From NCBI GenBank assembly GCA_036380715.1, contig DASVEF010000222.1, positions 1 through 64,000 on the forward strand: 64,000 nucleotides of DNA, in the 5' to 3' direction. The stretch comes from UBA5704 sp036380715. Lineage in GTDB: Bacteria; Acidobacteriota; Thermoanaerobaculia; Multivoradales; UBA5704. Of the stretch, positions 1-8,678 are shown in pieces. Numbering within the stretch: the stretch's first letter is position 1; every line of letters begins with the position of its first letter. The translations under genes were made by a program, and so were the position numbers. The notes beneath the pieces were generated by a model. The model ran no database searches and was not told the origin of the DNA. It saw nothing but the letters and a program-made list of their open reading frames with translations.

Positions 1-431
1 CGCCGGGCGTCGAGACCAAGGTCCCCATGGACGATCTCATCGAGATCGGTGTCTTCGCGACCGCGGAGGACGGAGCGCTCGGCGAGCCGCTGTACCTGCG
101 CATGCACCGCGTCCGCTCCGGCGAGCAGTCCATCACCGTGACGGTGCCAGGGAAGCCCGCCCGCGCGGGGATCGACCCGCGCAACCTTCTGATCGACGTG
201 GAGGCCACGGACAACCTCAGGGTCTGCTCAGGTTGCGACTTTGATGGCAGCCCTTTGGAGAGGCTCTCTGGAGAAGTCGAGAAGGACCCGCGCGGGGATC
301 GAGCTCGCGGGCCGGCCGGCAGGACGGGCACCTATCTCCTCGCCGCCTCGCGCAGCCGCTCCATGTCCCGCATGGGAGGCTGTCCGAACAGCCTCTTGTA
401 CTCCCGGCTGAACTGCGAGGCGTCGTCGTAA
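1..431 (+). CDS. C-terminal fragment of a membrane M1-type aminopeptidase / ABC-permease protein (partial)
   Basis: The reading frame is open from base 3 and lacks its start. The first 75 or so residues carry a tail (IEIGVFA, then PLYLRMHRVRSGEQSITVTV and KPARAGIDPRNLLIDVE) that I recognise as the extreme C terminus of fused ABC-2 permease/M1 aminopeptidase proteins. In that family the chain normally ends soon after the DDN motif, near base 220 here. In this copy no stop follows and the frame runs about 70 residues of unrelated, arginine-rich sequence to 431, overlapping the end of the convergent AraC gene. A stop exists in another frame at 242-244, so a small indel near 220-235 may have removed the natural end. 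The family assignment rests on a short segment. Confidence 0.5.
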   Translation, partial: PGVETKVPMDDLIEIGVFATAEDGALGEPLYLRMHRVRSGEQSITVTVPGKPARAGIDPRNLLIDVEATDNLRVCSGCDFDGSPLERLSGEVEKDPRGDRARGPAGRTGTYLLAASRSRSMSRMGGCPNSLLYSRLNCEASS

Positions 432-970
432 CCCACCCGGTAGCCGGCACTGGTGGCATCCAGGTTCTCGCCGAGCATGATGCGCCGGGCCTCCTGGAGC
501 CGGAGCTGCTTCTGGAACTGCAAAGGGCTCATCGCCGTGACCGCCTTGAAGTGGTGGTGAAAGCCCGAGACGCTCATCCCGAGCTCCCGCGCCAGGCCGT
601 CGATCCGCAGCGGCTGGTTGAACTCCCTGCGGAGACGCTCGACGGCTTCTGCGATGCGGTCGGTGTGGCCGCCCAGGAGCGCCACGTGACGGAGCCGGTT
701 TCCCTGTTCTCCCATCAGCAGCCGATAGACGATCTCCCGCGTGATCAGCGGCCGCAGAACCCGCGCTTCGGCTGGCGAGTCCAGGAGCCGCACCAGGCGC
801 ACCGTGGCATCCAGCAGGTCCGCGCCGAGCGGGCTCACGTCGATCGCCCGCACGTCGCCCCGACTCTGGGACGAGAGATGACCCGCCTCCACCATCACTG
901 AGCCGACGAGCGCCGGGTCGAGATCCAGGCGGAGGCTCAGATACGCCCCCCTCCAGCGGACTCTGGACAC
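332..970 (-). pseudogene. AraC-family transcriptional regulator, N-terminally truncated
   Basis: The 212 residues contain the end of an AraC_N-type sensor domain (residues about 10-75, DLLDATVRLVRLLD, PLITREIVYRLL) and a complete C-terminal double helix-turn-helix domain (about 105-205, with MSVSGFHHHFKAVTAMSPLQFQK and YDDASQFSREYKRLFG). Proteins of this family are usually close to 300 residues, so about 80-90 residues of the sensor domain are missing. The only available start is a GTG at 970 that opens directly inside the domain. Upstream lie operator-like direct repeats and a divergent hydrolase that is also missing its 5' end, which suggests a deletion at the shared divergent region. DNA binding might survive, but ligand sensing probably does not. 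Confidence 0.75.
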
Positions 971-987
971 TTTCCGGAGAGATTTGC

Positions 988-1018
988 AGGATCGTCCAAG
1001 GATTTTCGAGGATCGTCC
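988..1018. promoter_or_regulatory. Direct repeats resembling an AraC-family operator
   Basis: The decamer AGGATCGTCC occurs at 988-997 and again at 1009-1018, a spacing of 21 bp or two helical turns. Each copy is preceded by a similar GATTT run. AraC-family proteins typically bind two direct half-sites on one face of the helix at this kind of spacing. The site lies between the regulator gene (start 970) and the divergent hydrolase remnant. Binding is inference. Confidence 0.5.
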
Positions 1019-1049
1019 TACCGCCCCGCGTCCCGGAGCCCCTCGCTTT

Positions 1050-1774
1050 CCGGTCTATCTGATCGATCAGCCGCGACGCGGCCGTGCGGCACGCAGCACG
1101 CAGCCGATCACCATGACGGTCGCTCCGGACGAACAGCTCTGGTTCGGCATCTTCCGCCTCGGTATCTGGCCGGACTTCTTCCCGGGCGTGCAGTTCTCAC
1201 GCGACCCGGAGGCACTCGACCAGTTCTTCGGCAGATGGTGCCGAACACCGGGCCCTACGACATGGAAGTCTATTCCGACGCGGTTTCCGCACTCTTCAAC
1301 CGGATCGGGCCGGGCATTCTCGTCACGCATTCCGCGAGCGGTGCACTGGGCTGGCGCACGGCAATCAAGAGCAGGAATGTCCGAGCCATCGTTTCGTATG
1401 AGCCGGGCGGCAATTTCTTTTTCCCGGAGGGCGAAGTCCCCGAGCCGATGACCCACGCCGGCGGCACGCTGAAAGCCGTCGAAGTGCCTCTGTCGGATTT
1501 CATGCTGCTCACGAAGATCCCGATCGTCGTCTACTACGGCGACAATATTGCCGAGAAACCGAGCGTGAATCCGGGCGAGGACCAATGGCGCGTTTTTCTT
1601 GACATGGCGAGGCTGTGGAGGGATGCTGTGAACCGGCTGGGCGGGGATGTCACCCTCGTGTATCTGCCCGAGCTGGGCGTTCGCGGCAACACGCACTTTC
1701 CGATGTCCGATCTCAACAATCTCCAGATCGCCGACCTTCTGTCGCAGTTTCTCGCGCAGAAGGGCCTGGACTGA
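1050..1774 (+). pseudogene. Alpha/beta-hydrolase, 5'-truncated and frameshifted
   Basis: Two overlapping frames together encode the C-terminal two thirds of a secreted alpha/beta-hydrolase family. The first frame, from about 1053, reads YLIDQPRRGRAARST and runs to DPEALDQFF. Near 1229 one base appears to be missing, and the protein continues in another frame with MVPNTGPYDMEVYSDA, the nucleophile-elbow sequence VTHSASGALGW, and FPMSDLNNLQIADLL before the stop at 1774. The N-terminal signal peptide and first strands (about 100 residues) are absent, because the region immediately upstream is operator sequence and the truncated AraC gene. The intact form would be expected as the divergent partner of that regulator. 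It is probably non-functional unless the indel is a sequencing error. Confidence 0.7.
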
Positions 1775-1794
1775 AACGCCAGAAGGAGCCGCAC

Positions 1795-2616
1795 ATGAAA
1801 CTGCTCGCCGCGACCGTCCTCTCCTTTTCTCTCGTCGCTTCCGCATCCGGCCAGACCATCACCATCGCGCGAAGCGGCTCTCAGCCGTCCCGGCCCGGCC
1901 CCACCGAGAACTTCACCGGCTCCGTGCGCGTCGATCCTCTGTTCCAGGCGAGCGACCCGGCGCGTGCGACCGGGGGGCTCGTCACGTTCGAGCCCGGCGC
2001 CCGGTCGGCATGGCACAGCCACCCGCTCGGCCAGATCTTGATCGTGACGGCCGGCACCGGCCGCGTTCAGCAATGGGGCGGACCGGTCGACGAGATCCGG
2101 CAGGGCGACGTCATTCGCATTCCGCCGGGCGTCAAGCATTGGCATGGAGCAGCGCCAACGACCTCGATGGCGCACATTGCCATTGTGGAGCAGCTCGACG
2201 GCAAGAGCACCGATTGGATGGAAAAGGTCAGTGAGGAGCAATACAACATGCCAGTCCGTGGACGAGAGCCGTCAACCGTCCCCAATGCATCCGCGCAGGG
2301 TGCGCAACCGACGCCGGCGCAGCGATTGATCGGCGATTTCTCTCCCAAGCTGGTCGAGCTCACCGACGAAGTTCTCTTCGGCGATGTGTGGGCACGTCCG
2401 CAACTCTCACCGCGCGACCGCAGCCTCGTGACCGTCAGCGCGCTGATCGCAATGAACCGCCCGGATCAGCTCCGGTCCCACCTCACCAGAGCCCGCAACA
2501 ACGGCGTGACGCAGGAAGAGCTGGTCGAGACCATCACGCACCTGGCATTCTACGCCGGCTGGCCCAGCGCGATGACCGCGATCACGGTGGCCAAGGAAGT
2601 CTTCGAGGACAAGTGA
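1795..2616 (+). CDS. Secreted cupin-carboxymuconolactone decarboxylase (CMD) fusion protein
   Basis: The start at 1795 follows an AGAAGGAGC ribosome-binding site and gives 273 residues with a signal peptide (MKLLAATVLSFSLVASASG). Residues about 45-150 form a cupin barrel with the metal-ligand segment WHSHPLGQ and the second motif IPPGVKHWHG. Residues about 175-270 are a CMD/AhpD-like domain (DRSLVTVSALIAM, then LVETITHLAFYAGWP). The CxxC pair of true AhpD peroxidases is absent, so a peroxidase role is unlikely. The gene lies 32 bp upstream of the aldehyde oxidoreductase genes in the same direction and may share their transcript. Cupin-CMD proteins often act on small oxidised aromatic or lactone compounds, but the substrate cannot be read from the sequence. 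Confidence 0.85.
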   Translation: MKLLAATVLSFSLVASASGQTITIARSGSQPSRPGPTENFTGSVRVDPLFQASDPARATGGLVTFEPGARSAWHSHPLGQILIVTAGTGRVQQWGGPVDEIRQGDVIRIPPGVKHWHGAAPTTSMAHIAIVEQLDGKSTDWMEKVSEEQYNMPVRGREPSTVPNASAQGAQPTPAQRLIGDFSPKLVELTDEVLFGDVWARPQLSPRDRSLVTVSALIAMNRPDQLRSHLTRARNNGVTQEELVETITHLAFYAGWPSAMTAITVAKEVFEDK

Positions 2617-2648
2617 CGCGCACCGAAGGCGCATAGGAGGATCCCGCA

Positions 2649-3473
2649 ATGAACGACGACTTCGACGAGACCTCGGACCCGGAGCTGACGGAAGACGAGG
2701 AGGCGCTGCTCGCGGAGATGCCGGTGTTGACCGGCGTCGGGCAGACGCGGCGCACGTTCCTGGGACAGACGATCGCAGGCAGCCTCGGACTGTTCGCCTT
2801 CGACCTGCTGGCGCTCGAGGAGGCGTTTGCGGCACTGAGTCCTTCACCCGGCGCGGTGGCCGCCGCGGGGCCTGCGGCGGAAAACTTCATGGAGGTCGTG
2901 CTCAAGATCAACGGCGCGACGAAAACCCTGAAAATCGATTCACGCGTCGTGCTGCTCGACGCCTTGCGCGAACGGCTCGGCCTGACCGGCTCGAAGAAGG
3001 GCTGCGACCAGGGCCAGTGCGGAGCCTGCACCGTGCTTGTCGACGGGCGGCGCGTCCTGTCGTGCCTGACGCTCGCCGCCAGCGTCGAGGGGCGGGAGGT
3101 CACGACGATCGAGGGGCTGGCGCAGGGGGATGAGCTCCACCCGATGCAGGCGGCCTTCATCAAGTATGACGGCTTCCAGTGCGGCTACTGCACGTCGGGA
3201 CAGATCTGCTCTGCCGTCGGACTGCTCGAAGAGGCGCGCCGCGGCGACGTGAGTCACGTCACGGAAGACGTGGCAGTGACAACGACCCGACTCACCGACG
3301 ACGAAATCCGCGAACGGATGAGCGGCAACATCTGCCGCTGCGGGGCCTATCCCGGAATCGTCGCCGCGGTCCAGGAGGTCCATTCGGGGAGAGAGACGAA
3401 GCACACGTGGCGCTTCGTCGACGAAGAGCAGTTGGCCCGGGTGAGAAAGGAGGAAGCCGATGAGGCCGTTTAA
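2649..3473 (+). CDS. paoA: Periplasmic aldehyde oxidoreductase, [2Fe-2S] subunit (PaoA-like)
   Basis: This is the small electron-transfer subunit of a xanthine-oxidase-family molybdoenzyme. A twin-arginine motif (RRTFLGQ, residues 34-40) followed by a hydrophobic stretch indicates Tat export, as in E. coli PaoA/YagT. The plant-type ferredoxin cluster ligands are C119, C124, C127 and C139 (GCDQGQCGACTV). The second cluster ligands are C178, C181, C229 and C231 (QCGYC and CRCG). The start at 2649 is preceded by AGGAGGATCC. The 3' end overlaps the FAD subunit by 14 bp, so the two are translationally coupled. All residues expected for both clusters are present. The unusual acidic N terminus before the twin arginines resembles other long Tat leaders. 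Confidence 0.93.
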   Translation: MNDDFDETSDPELTEDEEALLAEMPVLTGVGQTRRTFLGQTIAGSLGLFAFDLLALEEAFAALSPSPGAVAAAGPAAENFMEVVLKINGATKTLKIDSRVVLLDALRERLGLTGSKKGCDQGQCGACTVLVDGRRVLSCLTLAASVEGREVTTIEGLAQGDELHPMQAAFIKYDGFQCGYCTSGQICSAVGLLEEARRGDVSHVTEDVAVTTTRLTDDEIRERMSGNICRCGAYPGIVAAVQEVHSGRETKHTWRFVDEEQLARVRKEEADEAV

Positions 3474-4446
3474 ATACGTGCGCGCGAGCGATCCGGACGC
3501 CGCCGCCCGCGGCGTCGCGGCGAACCCGCAGGCGAAATTCCTGGCCGGCGGGACGAACATCCTCGATCTGATGAAAGAGGACGTCGAACGTCCCAACGAG
3601 CTAATGGACCTCACGCGCCTGAAGCTCGCCGAGATCAAGCCGGCGCGCGGCGGCGTCTCTATCGGCGCCCTGGCGACGAACACCGAAACCGCCAACCATC
3701 CCCTCATCCGGCAGAACTACCCGCTCCTGACGCAGGCCATTGTCGCGGGCGCCTCCGCGCAGCTCCGCAACATGGCGACCAACGGCGGGAACCTCTTGCA
3801 GCGCACGCGCTGCCAGTACTTCTACGACACGGCGATGCCGTGCAACAAACGGGAGCCCGGGACCGGCTGCGGCGCCCGCGAAGGGCTCAACCGGATTCAC
3901 GCTATCTTCGGCTGGAGCGAGAAGTGCGTCGCCACCTATCCGGGCGATATGGCGAACGCGCTCTACGCGCTCGACGCCGTCGTGAGGGTCAGCGGTGCGA
4001 GTGGGCGTGAGCGCACGATCCCGATCAGCGACTTCCACCGCCTGCCGGGCGACACGCCGGAGAAAGATACGAACCTGCAGCACGGCGAGCTCATTGTGGC
4101 CATCGAGCTGCCCAGGTCCAACTTCGCGAAGAATTCCTATTACCTGAAGGTGCGCGACCGCGCCTCGTACGCCTTCGCGCTCGTCGCGGTTGCCGCCGCG
4201 CTGGAGCTCGACGGCGGCACGATCCGGCAGTCGCGCGTCGTGCTCGGGAGCGTGGCCCACAAGCCCTGGCGGAGCCAGGAGGCGGAAGCTGCGCTCGCCG
4301 GAAAATCCGCGTCCGAGGAGAGCTTCCGGCGGGCTGCCGAGGCGGCTCTCGAAGACGCGAAGCCCCTCGCGCACAACGCCTACAAAGTCGAGCTGGGGAA
4401 GCGGGCAATCGTGCGCGCGCTGATGCGCGCGAGCAAACTGGCGTGA
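3460..4446 (+). CDS. paoB: Periplasmic aldehyde oxidoreductase, FAD-binding subunit (PaoB-like)
   Basis: This 328-residue subunit of the molybdenum hydroxylase family carries FAD between the iron-sulfur and molybdenum subunits. The FAD-binding segment AGGTNILDLM (about residues 29-38) and the TNGGNLLQRTRC segment (108-118) are typical. Cysteines 118, 128, 137 and 156 match the extra [4Fe-4S] site that distinguishes PaoB-type subunits from xanthine dehydrogenase FAD subunits. The C-terminal CO-dehydrogenase flavoprotein domain is complete. It starts inside the end of paoA and is followed 31 bp later by paoC. It has no signal peptide of its own. In the E. coli system the heterotrimer is exported through the Tat leader of PaoA, and the same is expected here. 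Confidence 0.93.
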   Translation: MRPFKYVRASDPDAAARGVAANPQAKFLAGGTNILDLMKEDVERPNELMDLTRLKLAEIKPARGGVSIGALATNTETANHPLIRQNYPLLTQAIVAGASAQLRNMATNGGNLLQRTRCQYFYDTAMPCNKREPGTGCGAREGLNRIHAIFGWSEKCVATYPGDMANALYALDAVVRVSGASGRERTIPISDFHRLPGDTPEKDTNLQHGELIVAIELPRSNFAKNSYYLKVRDRASYAFALVAVAAALELDGGTIRQSRVVLGSVAHKPWRSQEAEAALAGKSASEESFRRAAEAALEDAKPLAHNAYKVELGKRAIVRALMRASKLA

Positions 4447-4477
4447 CCGGTCTGAGAGCGCTCCAGGAGGAAATCCG

Positions 4478-6697
4478 ATGCCGAGATACATAGGAAAAGA
4501 GATGAGCCGCGTGGATGGCGTGGCGAAGGTGACGGGCAAAGCGAAGTACGCGGCGGAGTTCCAGGTGCCGAACCTCGCGTACGGCTTCATCGTGCTGGGG
4601 ACCGTGGCCAGGGGGACGATCAAGGCAATCGACATGCGGGAGGCTGAACGCGCCCCCGGCGTGGTCCGCGCCTTCACGCACCTCAACGCGCCGAAGCTCG
4701 GGCCGAAGGCGTCCACGGAGGAAGCGCCGCCGCGGGGCACCCAGGAAGAGAAGGACAAGTCGTTCCGCGCGCTCCAGTCCGACAAAATCTTTTTCAACAT
4801 GCAGCCCGTGGCTCTCGTCGTCGCCGAGACGTACGAGCAGGCGCGGTACGCGGCGCGCCTCGTCAAAATCTCCTACAACGCGGAGAGGCATGTGACCGAC
4901 ACGGAGGCGGTGCGCGGGCGCGCGCGAGTGCCTCCGCGTTCGAGGCCCCCGAAGCCCCGCGGCAACCCTGAGGAGGCGATGCGGAACGCTCCGGTGAAGA
5001 TCGAGGCCGAGTACCGCATCCCTATCGAGCACCACAACCCCATGGAGCCGCATGCGGCCATCGCCGTCTGGCAGGGGGACAAGCTCACGATCTTCGACAA
5101 GACGCAGGAGGTCTACAACGTCCGCGAGCACTTGGCTTCGAGCTTCGGCGTCCCCGAGGAGAACGTGAACGTCGTCTCGCCTTTCGTCGGCGGGGCCTTC
5201 GGATCGTCGCTGCGGCCGAACTACTACCCCGCGCTGACGGCGATGGCGGCCCGCGAGCTCAAGCGCCCGGTCAAGATCGTCTACACGCGCACGCAGATGT
5301 ACACCGGCCACGGCTACCGCCCGTACACGATTCAGAAGGTCGCCCTCGGCGCGGAGCGGTCGGGCAAGCTCTCCGCGATGATCCACGAGGCGGTGCACAA
5401 CACGTCCAGCTTCGAGGAGTTCTCGGACGGCACGACGAATTTCACGCGCCAGGTCTACGCGTGCCCGAACCTCTACGCGCCGCTGAAGATTACCGCCACG
5501 GACCTCAACACCCCGACCTGGATGCGCGCGCCGGGAGCCGTCAGCGGCATGTTCGCGCTCGAGTGCGCAATGGACGAGCTGGCCTACGCGCTCAAGATCG
5601 ACCCGTTGGAGCTGCGCCTCATCAACTACGCCGAGGTGGATCCCGAGAGCGGCAAGCCGTTTTCGAGCAAGGCGCTGCGGGAGTGCTACCGGCTCGGAGC
5701 CGAGAAGTTCGGCTGGAAGGACCGCAAGTTCGAGCCCCGCTCGATGCGCGACGGGCGCTGGCTCGTCGGCTGGGGGACGGCCACCGGCGTCTGGGGCGCT
5801 TTCCAGAGGGAGGCCACCGCCAGGATCACATTGCGCGCCGACGGCACGGCGCACGTCACCAGCGCGACCAGCGACATCGGCCCCGGCACTTACACGGTAA
5901 TGACCATGATCGCCGCCGAGTACCTGGGGCTGAGGCCGGAGCAGGTGAAGTTCGAGCTCGGCGATACGAAGTTTCCGCGGGCGCCGTCTCAGGGGGGGTC
6001 TCAGACGACGTCGAGCGTCGGCTCGGCCGTGTACGGCGCGGCTCTGGCCGTCGGCGCGAGGCTGTTATCGCTCGCCAACCGGGAAGCGGACTCGCCGCTG
6101 AAGGCGGCCACCCCCTCCGACGTGGAGATGCTCGACGGCCGCCTGCGACTCAAGAGCGATCCGTCGCGTTTCGTCGACATCGCCGAAGTCATGAGGCGCA
6201 ACGGCCTCACCGAGATCACCGAGACGTTCGAGTCGCGCCCCTCGAAGGAGCGTGAGAAGTACGCGCTGCTGGCGCACGGCGCGCAGTTCATCGAGGTGAA
6301 GGTGGACCCGGACCTGGGGACCGTCCGTGTCACGCGCGCCATCGAAGTCACGGCCTGCGGCAAGATCATCAACCCCAAGGCGTCGCACAGCCAGGAGATC
6401 GGCGGCGTGGTCTGGGGCATCGGGATGGCGCTGCAGGAGGCCACTGAAATCGACCACCGCTACGGACGGATCATGAACCCGAACCTCCAGCACTACCACG
6501 TCCCCGTCAACGCAGACGTCCACGAGATCGAGACGATGTTCGTCGAGGAGGACGACAAGATCGTCAACCCGCTCGGCGTCAAGGGCATGGGTGAGCTCGG
6601 GATGGTCGGCATCCCGGCGGCCATCGCCAACGCCGTCTTCCACGCCACGGGCAGGCGCATCAGGGAGCTGCCAATTACGCCGGACAAGTTGCTGTAA
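4478..6697 (+). CDS. paoC: Periplasmic aldehyde oxidoreductase, molybdenum-cofactor subunit (PaoC-like)
   Basis: This 739-residue protein is the catalytic subunit that oxidises aldehydes to carboxylic acids at a molybdopterin-cytosine-dinucleotide centre. The N-terminal 'hammerhead' domain (about 10-130) and the two cofactor-binding halves follow the xanthine-oxidase-family plan. The glycine-rich FVGGAFGSS (about residue 240) and the QGGSQTTSSVGSA segment (about 505) line the cofactor, and the catalytic glutamate is E706 in GMGELGMVG. The length matches PaoC. The start at 4478 follows CCAGGAGGAAATCCG. It is followed 37 bp later by the XdhC-type maturation gene. Adding to paoA and paoB, this completes a three-subunit enzyme. 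Confidence 0.93.
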   Translation: MPRYIGKEMSRVDGVAKVTGKAKYAAEFQVPNLAYGFIVLGTVARGTIKAIDMREAERAPGVVRAFTHLNAPKLGPKASTEEAPPRGTQEEKDKSFRALQSDKIFFNMQPVALVVAETYEQARYAARLVKISYNAERHVTDTEAVRGRARVPPRSRPPKPRGNPEEAMRNAPVKIEAEYRIPIEHHNPMEPHAAIAVWQGDKLTIFDKTQEVYNVREHLASSFGVPEENVNVVSPFVGGAFGSSLRPNYYPALTAMAARELKRPVKIVYTRTQMYTGHGYRPYTIQKVALGAERSGKLSAMIHEAVHNTSSFEEFSDGTTNFTRQVYACPNLYAPLKITATDLNTPTWMRAPGAVSGMFALECAMDELAYALKIDPLELRLINYAEVDPESGKPFSSKALRECYRLGAEKFGWKDRKFEPRSMRDGRWLVGWGTATGVWGAFQREATARITLRADGTAHVTSATSDIGPGTYTVMTMIAAEYLGLRPEQVKFELGDTKFPRAPSQGGSQTTSSVGSAVYGAALAVGARLLSLANREADSPLKAATPSDVEMLDGRLRLKSDPSRFVDIAEVMRRNGLTEITETFESRPSKEREKYALLAHGAQFIEVKVDPDLGTVRVTRAIEVTACGKIINPKASHSQEIGGVVWGIGMALQEATEIDHRYGRIMNPNLQHYHVPVNADVHEIETMFVEEDDKIVNPLGVKGMGELGMVGIPAAIANAVFHATGRRIRELPITPDKLL

Positions 6698-6734
6698 GCG
6701 AGCGATAGGAGACAAAAACCGCTGGAGGTCATCT

Positions 6735-7952
6735 ATGAACGAAGTTCGAGTGTTAGTCGAAGCGTTCGACGCGGCGAACATCAGGGGCGAACGGTGTGCC
6801 TTGGCGACGGTCGTGAGCGTCGAAGGATCTTCGTACCGTGGCCCGGGCGCGCGGATGCTCGTCTGCGAAACGGGGACCAGTACCGGCACGATCAGCGCCG
6901 GGTGCCTCGAAAGCGACGTCATCGAGCACGCGAAGCGCGTCATACAAATGGGTGCGGCGAAGCTCGTCGAGTACAACACCGCCTCGACGAGCGACGAGAT
7001 GGTTTGGGGGCTGGGGCTCGGCTGCAGCGGCATTGTGCGCGTGCTGATAGAGCCTCTCGCCTCCGGTTCCCTCTACATCGAGGCGTTGAGACGTTCTTGC
7101 GAGGCGCGGCCTGACGCCGCCTCCGTATCCGTCGCGACCGTGTATCAATACGCGCCGTCAGGGCCGGCGCCCGCCGCGGCTCGTATCGCAACCGGGGCGC
7201 GCCTCTTCATCACCGAGGAAGGGGACGTCAGTCACGAGAAGTTGAGCGGCGAGATGGCCACGATGCTCGAGAGCGAGGTGCGAGCGCTGACGCGCGATGG
7301 GGTGACATCCGCCGCGCGCATCTATGATGTGGACGGCGTCGCCGCGAAAGTCTTCATCGAAACGCTCCTGCCACCCGTCCCGCTCGTTGTCTTCGGGGCC
7401 GGGCCTGACGCGCTGCCGGTCGTCGAGCTCGCGCGCGGATTGGGTTGGCAGACGGAGGTCGTCGACCCACAAGCCCGCCCAGCCAGCCATTCCCGGTTCT
7501 CCATCGCTGACAGGGTCACGCTCTCGCACCCCGAGGACGTCAGGGCGCACGTCAGCATCACGCCGCGGACGATGACGCTTCTGATGTCGCACAACTACTC
7601 GCATGACCTGGCGTTGCTCAGGTTCCTGCTGACCTCACCCGCCCGCTACATTGGAGTCATGGGCCCCCTCAAACGGACCGAACGGATGCTGAGGGAATTG
7701 GCAGCGACCGGAGAAACGTCCCGCTTTGAAGGAGCGAACCTGGCGCGCCTCCATGCACCGGCCGGTCTGGACATCGGCGCGAACGGTCCCGCCGAGATCG
7801 CGCTGTCCATCGTCGCGGAGATGCGCGCGGTGCTGGACAGCCGGCGCGGCGGAATGTTGCGCGAGCGCCGGGGCTCCATTCATGGCAGTCCGGGTGACGG
7901 CGAGTGCGTCACCTCGACGGAGGAGCGGGTCCTGCCTATGGTGGCGGCGTGA
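6735..7952 (+). CDS. paoD: XdhC/CoxI-family molybdenum cofactor insertion chaperone (PaoD-like)
   Basis: The protein has 405 residues from the ATG at 6735, which follows CTGGAGGTC. The N-terminal XdhC_CoxI domain (ATVVSVEGSSYRGPGARML, SAGCLESDV) and the C-terminal Rossmann domain (LVVFGAGPDALPVVELA, then SHNYSHDLALL and YIGVMGPLKR) are complete. Proteins of this family bind the molybdenum cofactor, protect it, assist sulfuration and insert it into xanthine-oxidase-type enzymes. Its position directly behind paoC fits that job. It overlaps the next gene by 4 bp, so the two products are probably made together. Confidence 0.9.
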   Translation: MNEVRVLVEAFDAANIRGERCALATVVSVEGSSYRGPGARMLVCETGTSTGTISAGCLESDVIEHAKRVIQMGAAKLVEYNTASTSDEMVWGLGLGCSGIVRVLIEPLASGSLYIEALRRSCEARPDAASVSVATVYQYAPSGPAPAAARIATGARLFITEEGDVSHEKLSGEMATMLESEVRALTRDGVTSAARIYDVDGVAAKVFIETLLPPVPLVVFGAGPDALPVVELARGLGWQTEVVDPQARPASHSRFSIADRVTLSHPEDVRAHVSITPRTMTLLMSHNYSHDLALLRFLLTSPARYIGVMGPLKRTERMLRELAATGETSRFEGANLARLHAPAGLDIGANGPAEIALSIVAEMRAVLDSRRGGMLRERRGSIHGSPGDGECVTSTEERVLPMVAA

Positions 7953-8563
7953 AGGTGCTCGAAAGCGACACGGTGGGCATCGGCGCGGTGATCCTGGCGG
8001 CGGGGTCATCCTCTCGCATGGGGAGCCCCAAGCAGATTCTTCAATTCCGCGGCAAGAGTCTGCTCAGGCGCGCCGCCCTGGCGGCGCTAGGCGCGGGGTG
8101 CTGTCCCGTCATCGTGGTCACAGGCGCACACGCGGAGCTGTCGCGACGCGAGTTGGACGGGCTCGACGTGCGAGAGGTGTTGAATCCCCATTGGGAGACC
8201 GGGATGGCGTCGTCCATCCGCGCGGGCCTCGAAGCTCTCATCGGAGCGGATGCGGACGCAGCCGTCTTCATGCTGTGCGACCAGCCTCACGTCACGGCCG
8301 GCGTCATTTCTCGCCTCGCCGCGGCGCACCGCGTCACCCGCAGGCCCGTCATCGCCTCGACGTATGGCGGGAGCTTCGGCGTACCGGCGTTGTTCAGCCG
8401 GTCGCTCTTCGCCGAGCTGGCACGGCTCGAAGGAGCGGCCGGCGCAAAGCAGGTGATCGAGAGATACGCTTCAGAGGCGCACTTCCTACCCTTCCGAGGC
8501 GGTGAGGTGGACGTGGATACTCCTGACGATTTCTCGCGCCTGATTGCCACGGATGTCGACTAA
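7949..8563 (+). CDS. MocA-like molybdenum cofactor nucleotidyltransferase
   Basis: This is a nucleotidyltransferase with the MobA/MocA signature AVILAAGSSSRMGSPKQIL near its N terminus, the CDQPHVT motif (about residue 105) and the C-terminal VDVDTPDDF. I chose GTG at 7949 because it overlaps the upstream stop (GTGA); a longer GTG start at 7904 exists. MocA attaches CMP to molybdopterin to form the MCD cofactor used by PaoABC-type enzymes, so the gene completes a self-contained enzyme-plus-maturation operon. CTP rather than GTP specificity is inferred from the context and cannot be fixed from the sequence alone. Confidence 0.85.
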   Translation: MKVLESDTVGIGAVILAAGSSSRMGSPKQILQFRGKSLLRRAALAALGAGCCPVIVVTGAHAELSRRELDGLDVREVLNPHWETGMASSIRAGLEALIGADADAAVFMLCDQPHVTAGVISRLAAAHRVTRRPVIASTYGGSFGVPALFSRSLFAELARLEGAAGAKQVIERYASEAHFLPFRGGEVDVDTPDDFSRLIATDVD

Positions 8564-8678
8564 AAAGAGCGTGAGGGTCACCGAGAGGACTGAAGCGGCG
8601 ATACAGGAATGAAACATCCCCGGCGCGATTTCGTCTGTTCCTCCAGCCGCATCGCTGAGCGGCCAAGGAGGTGCTTTG

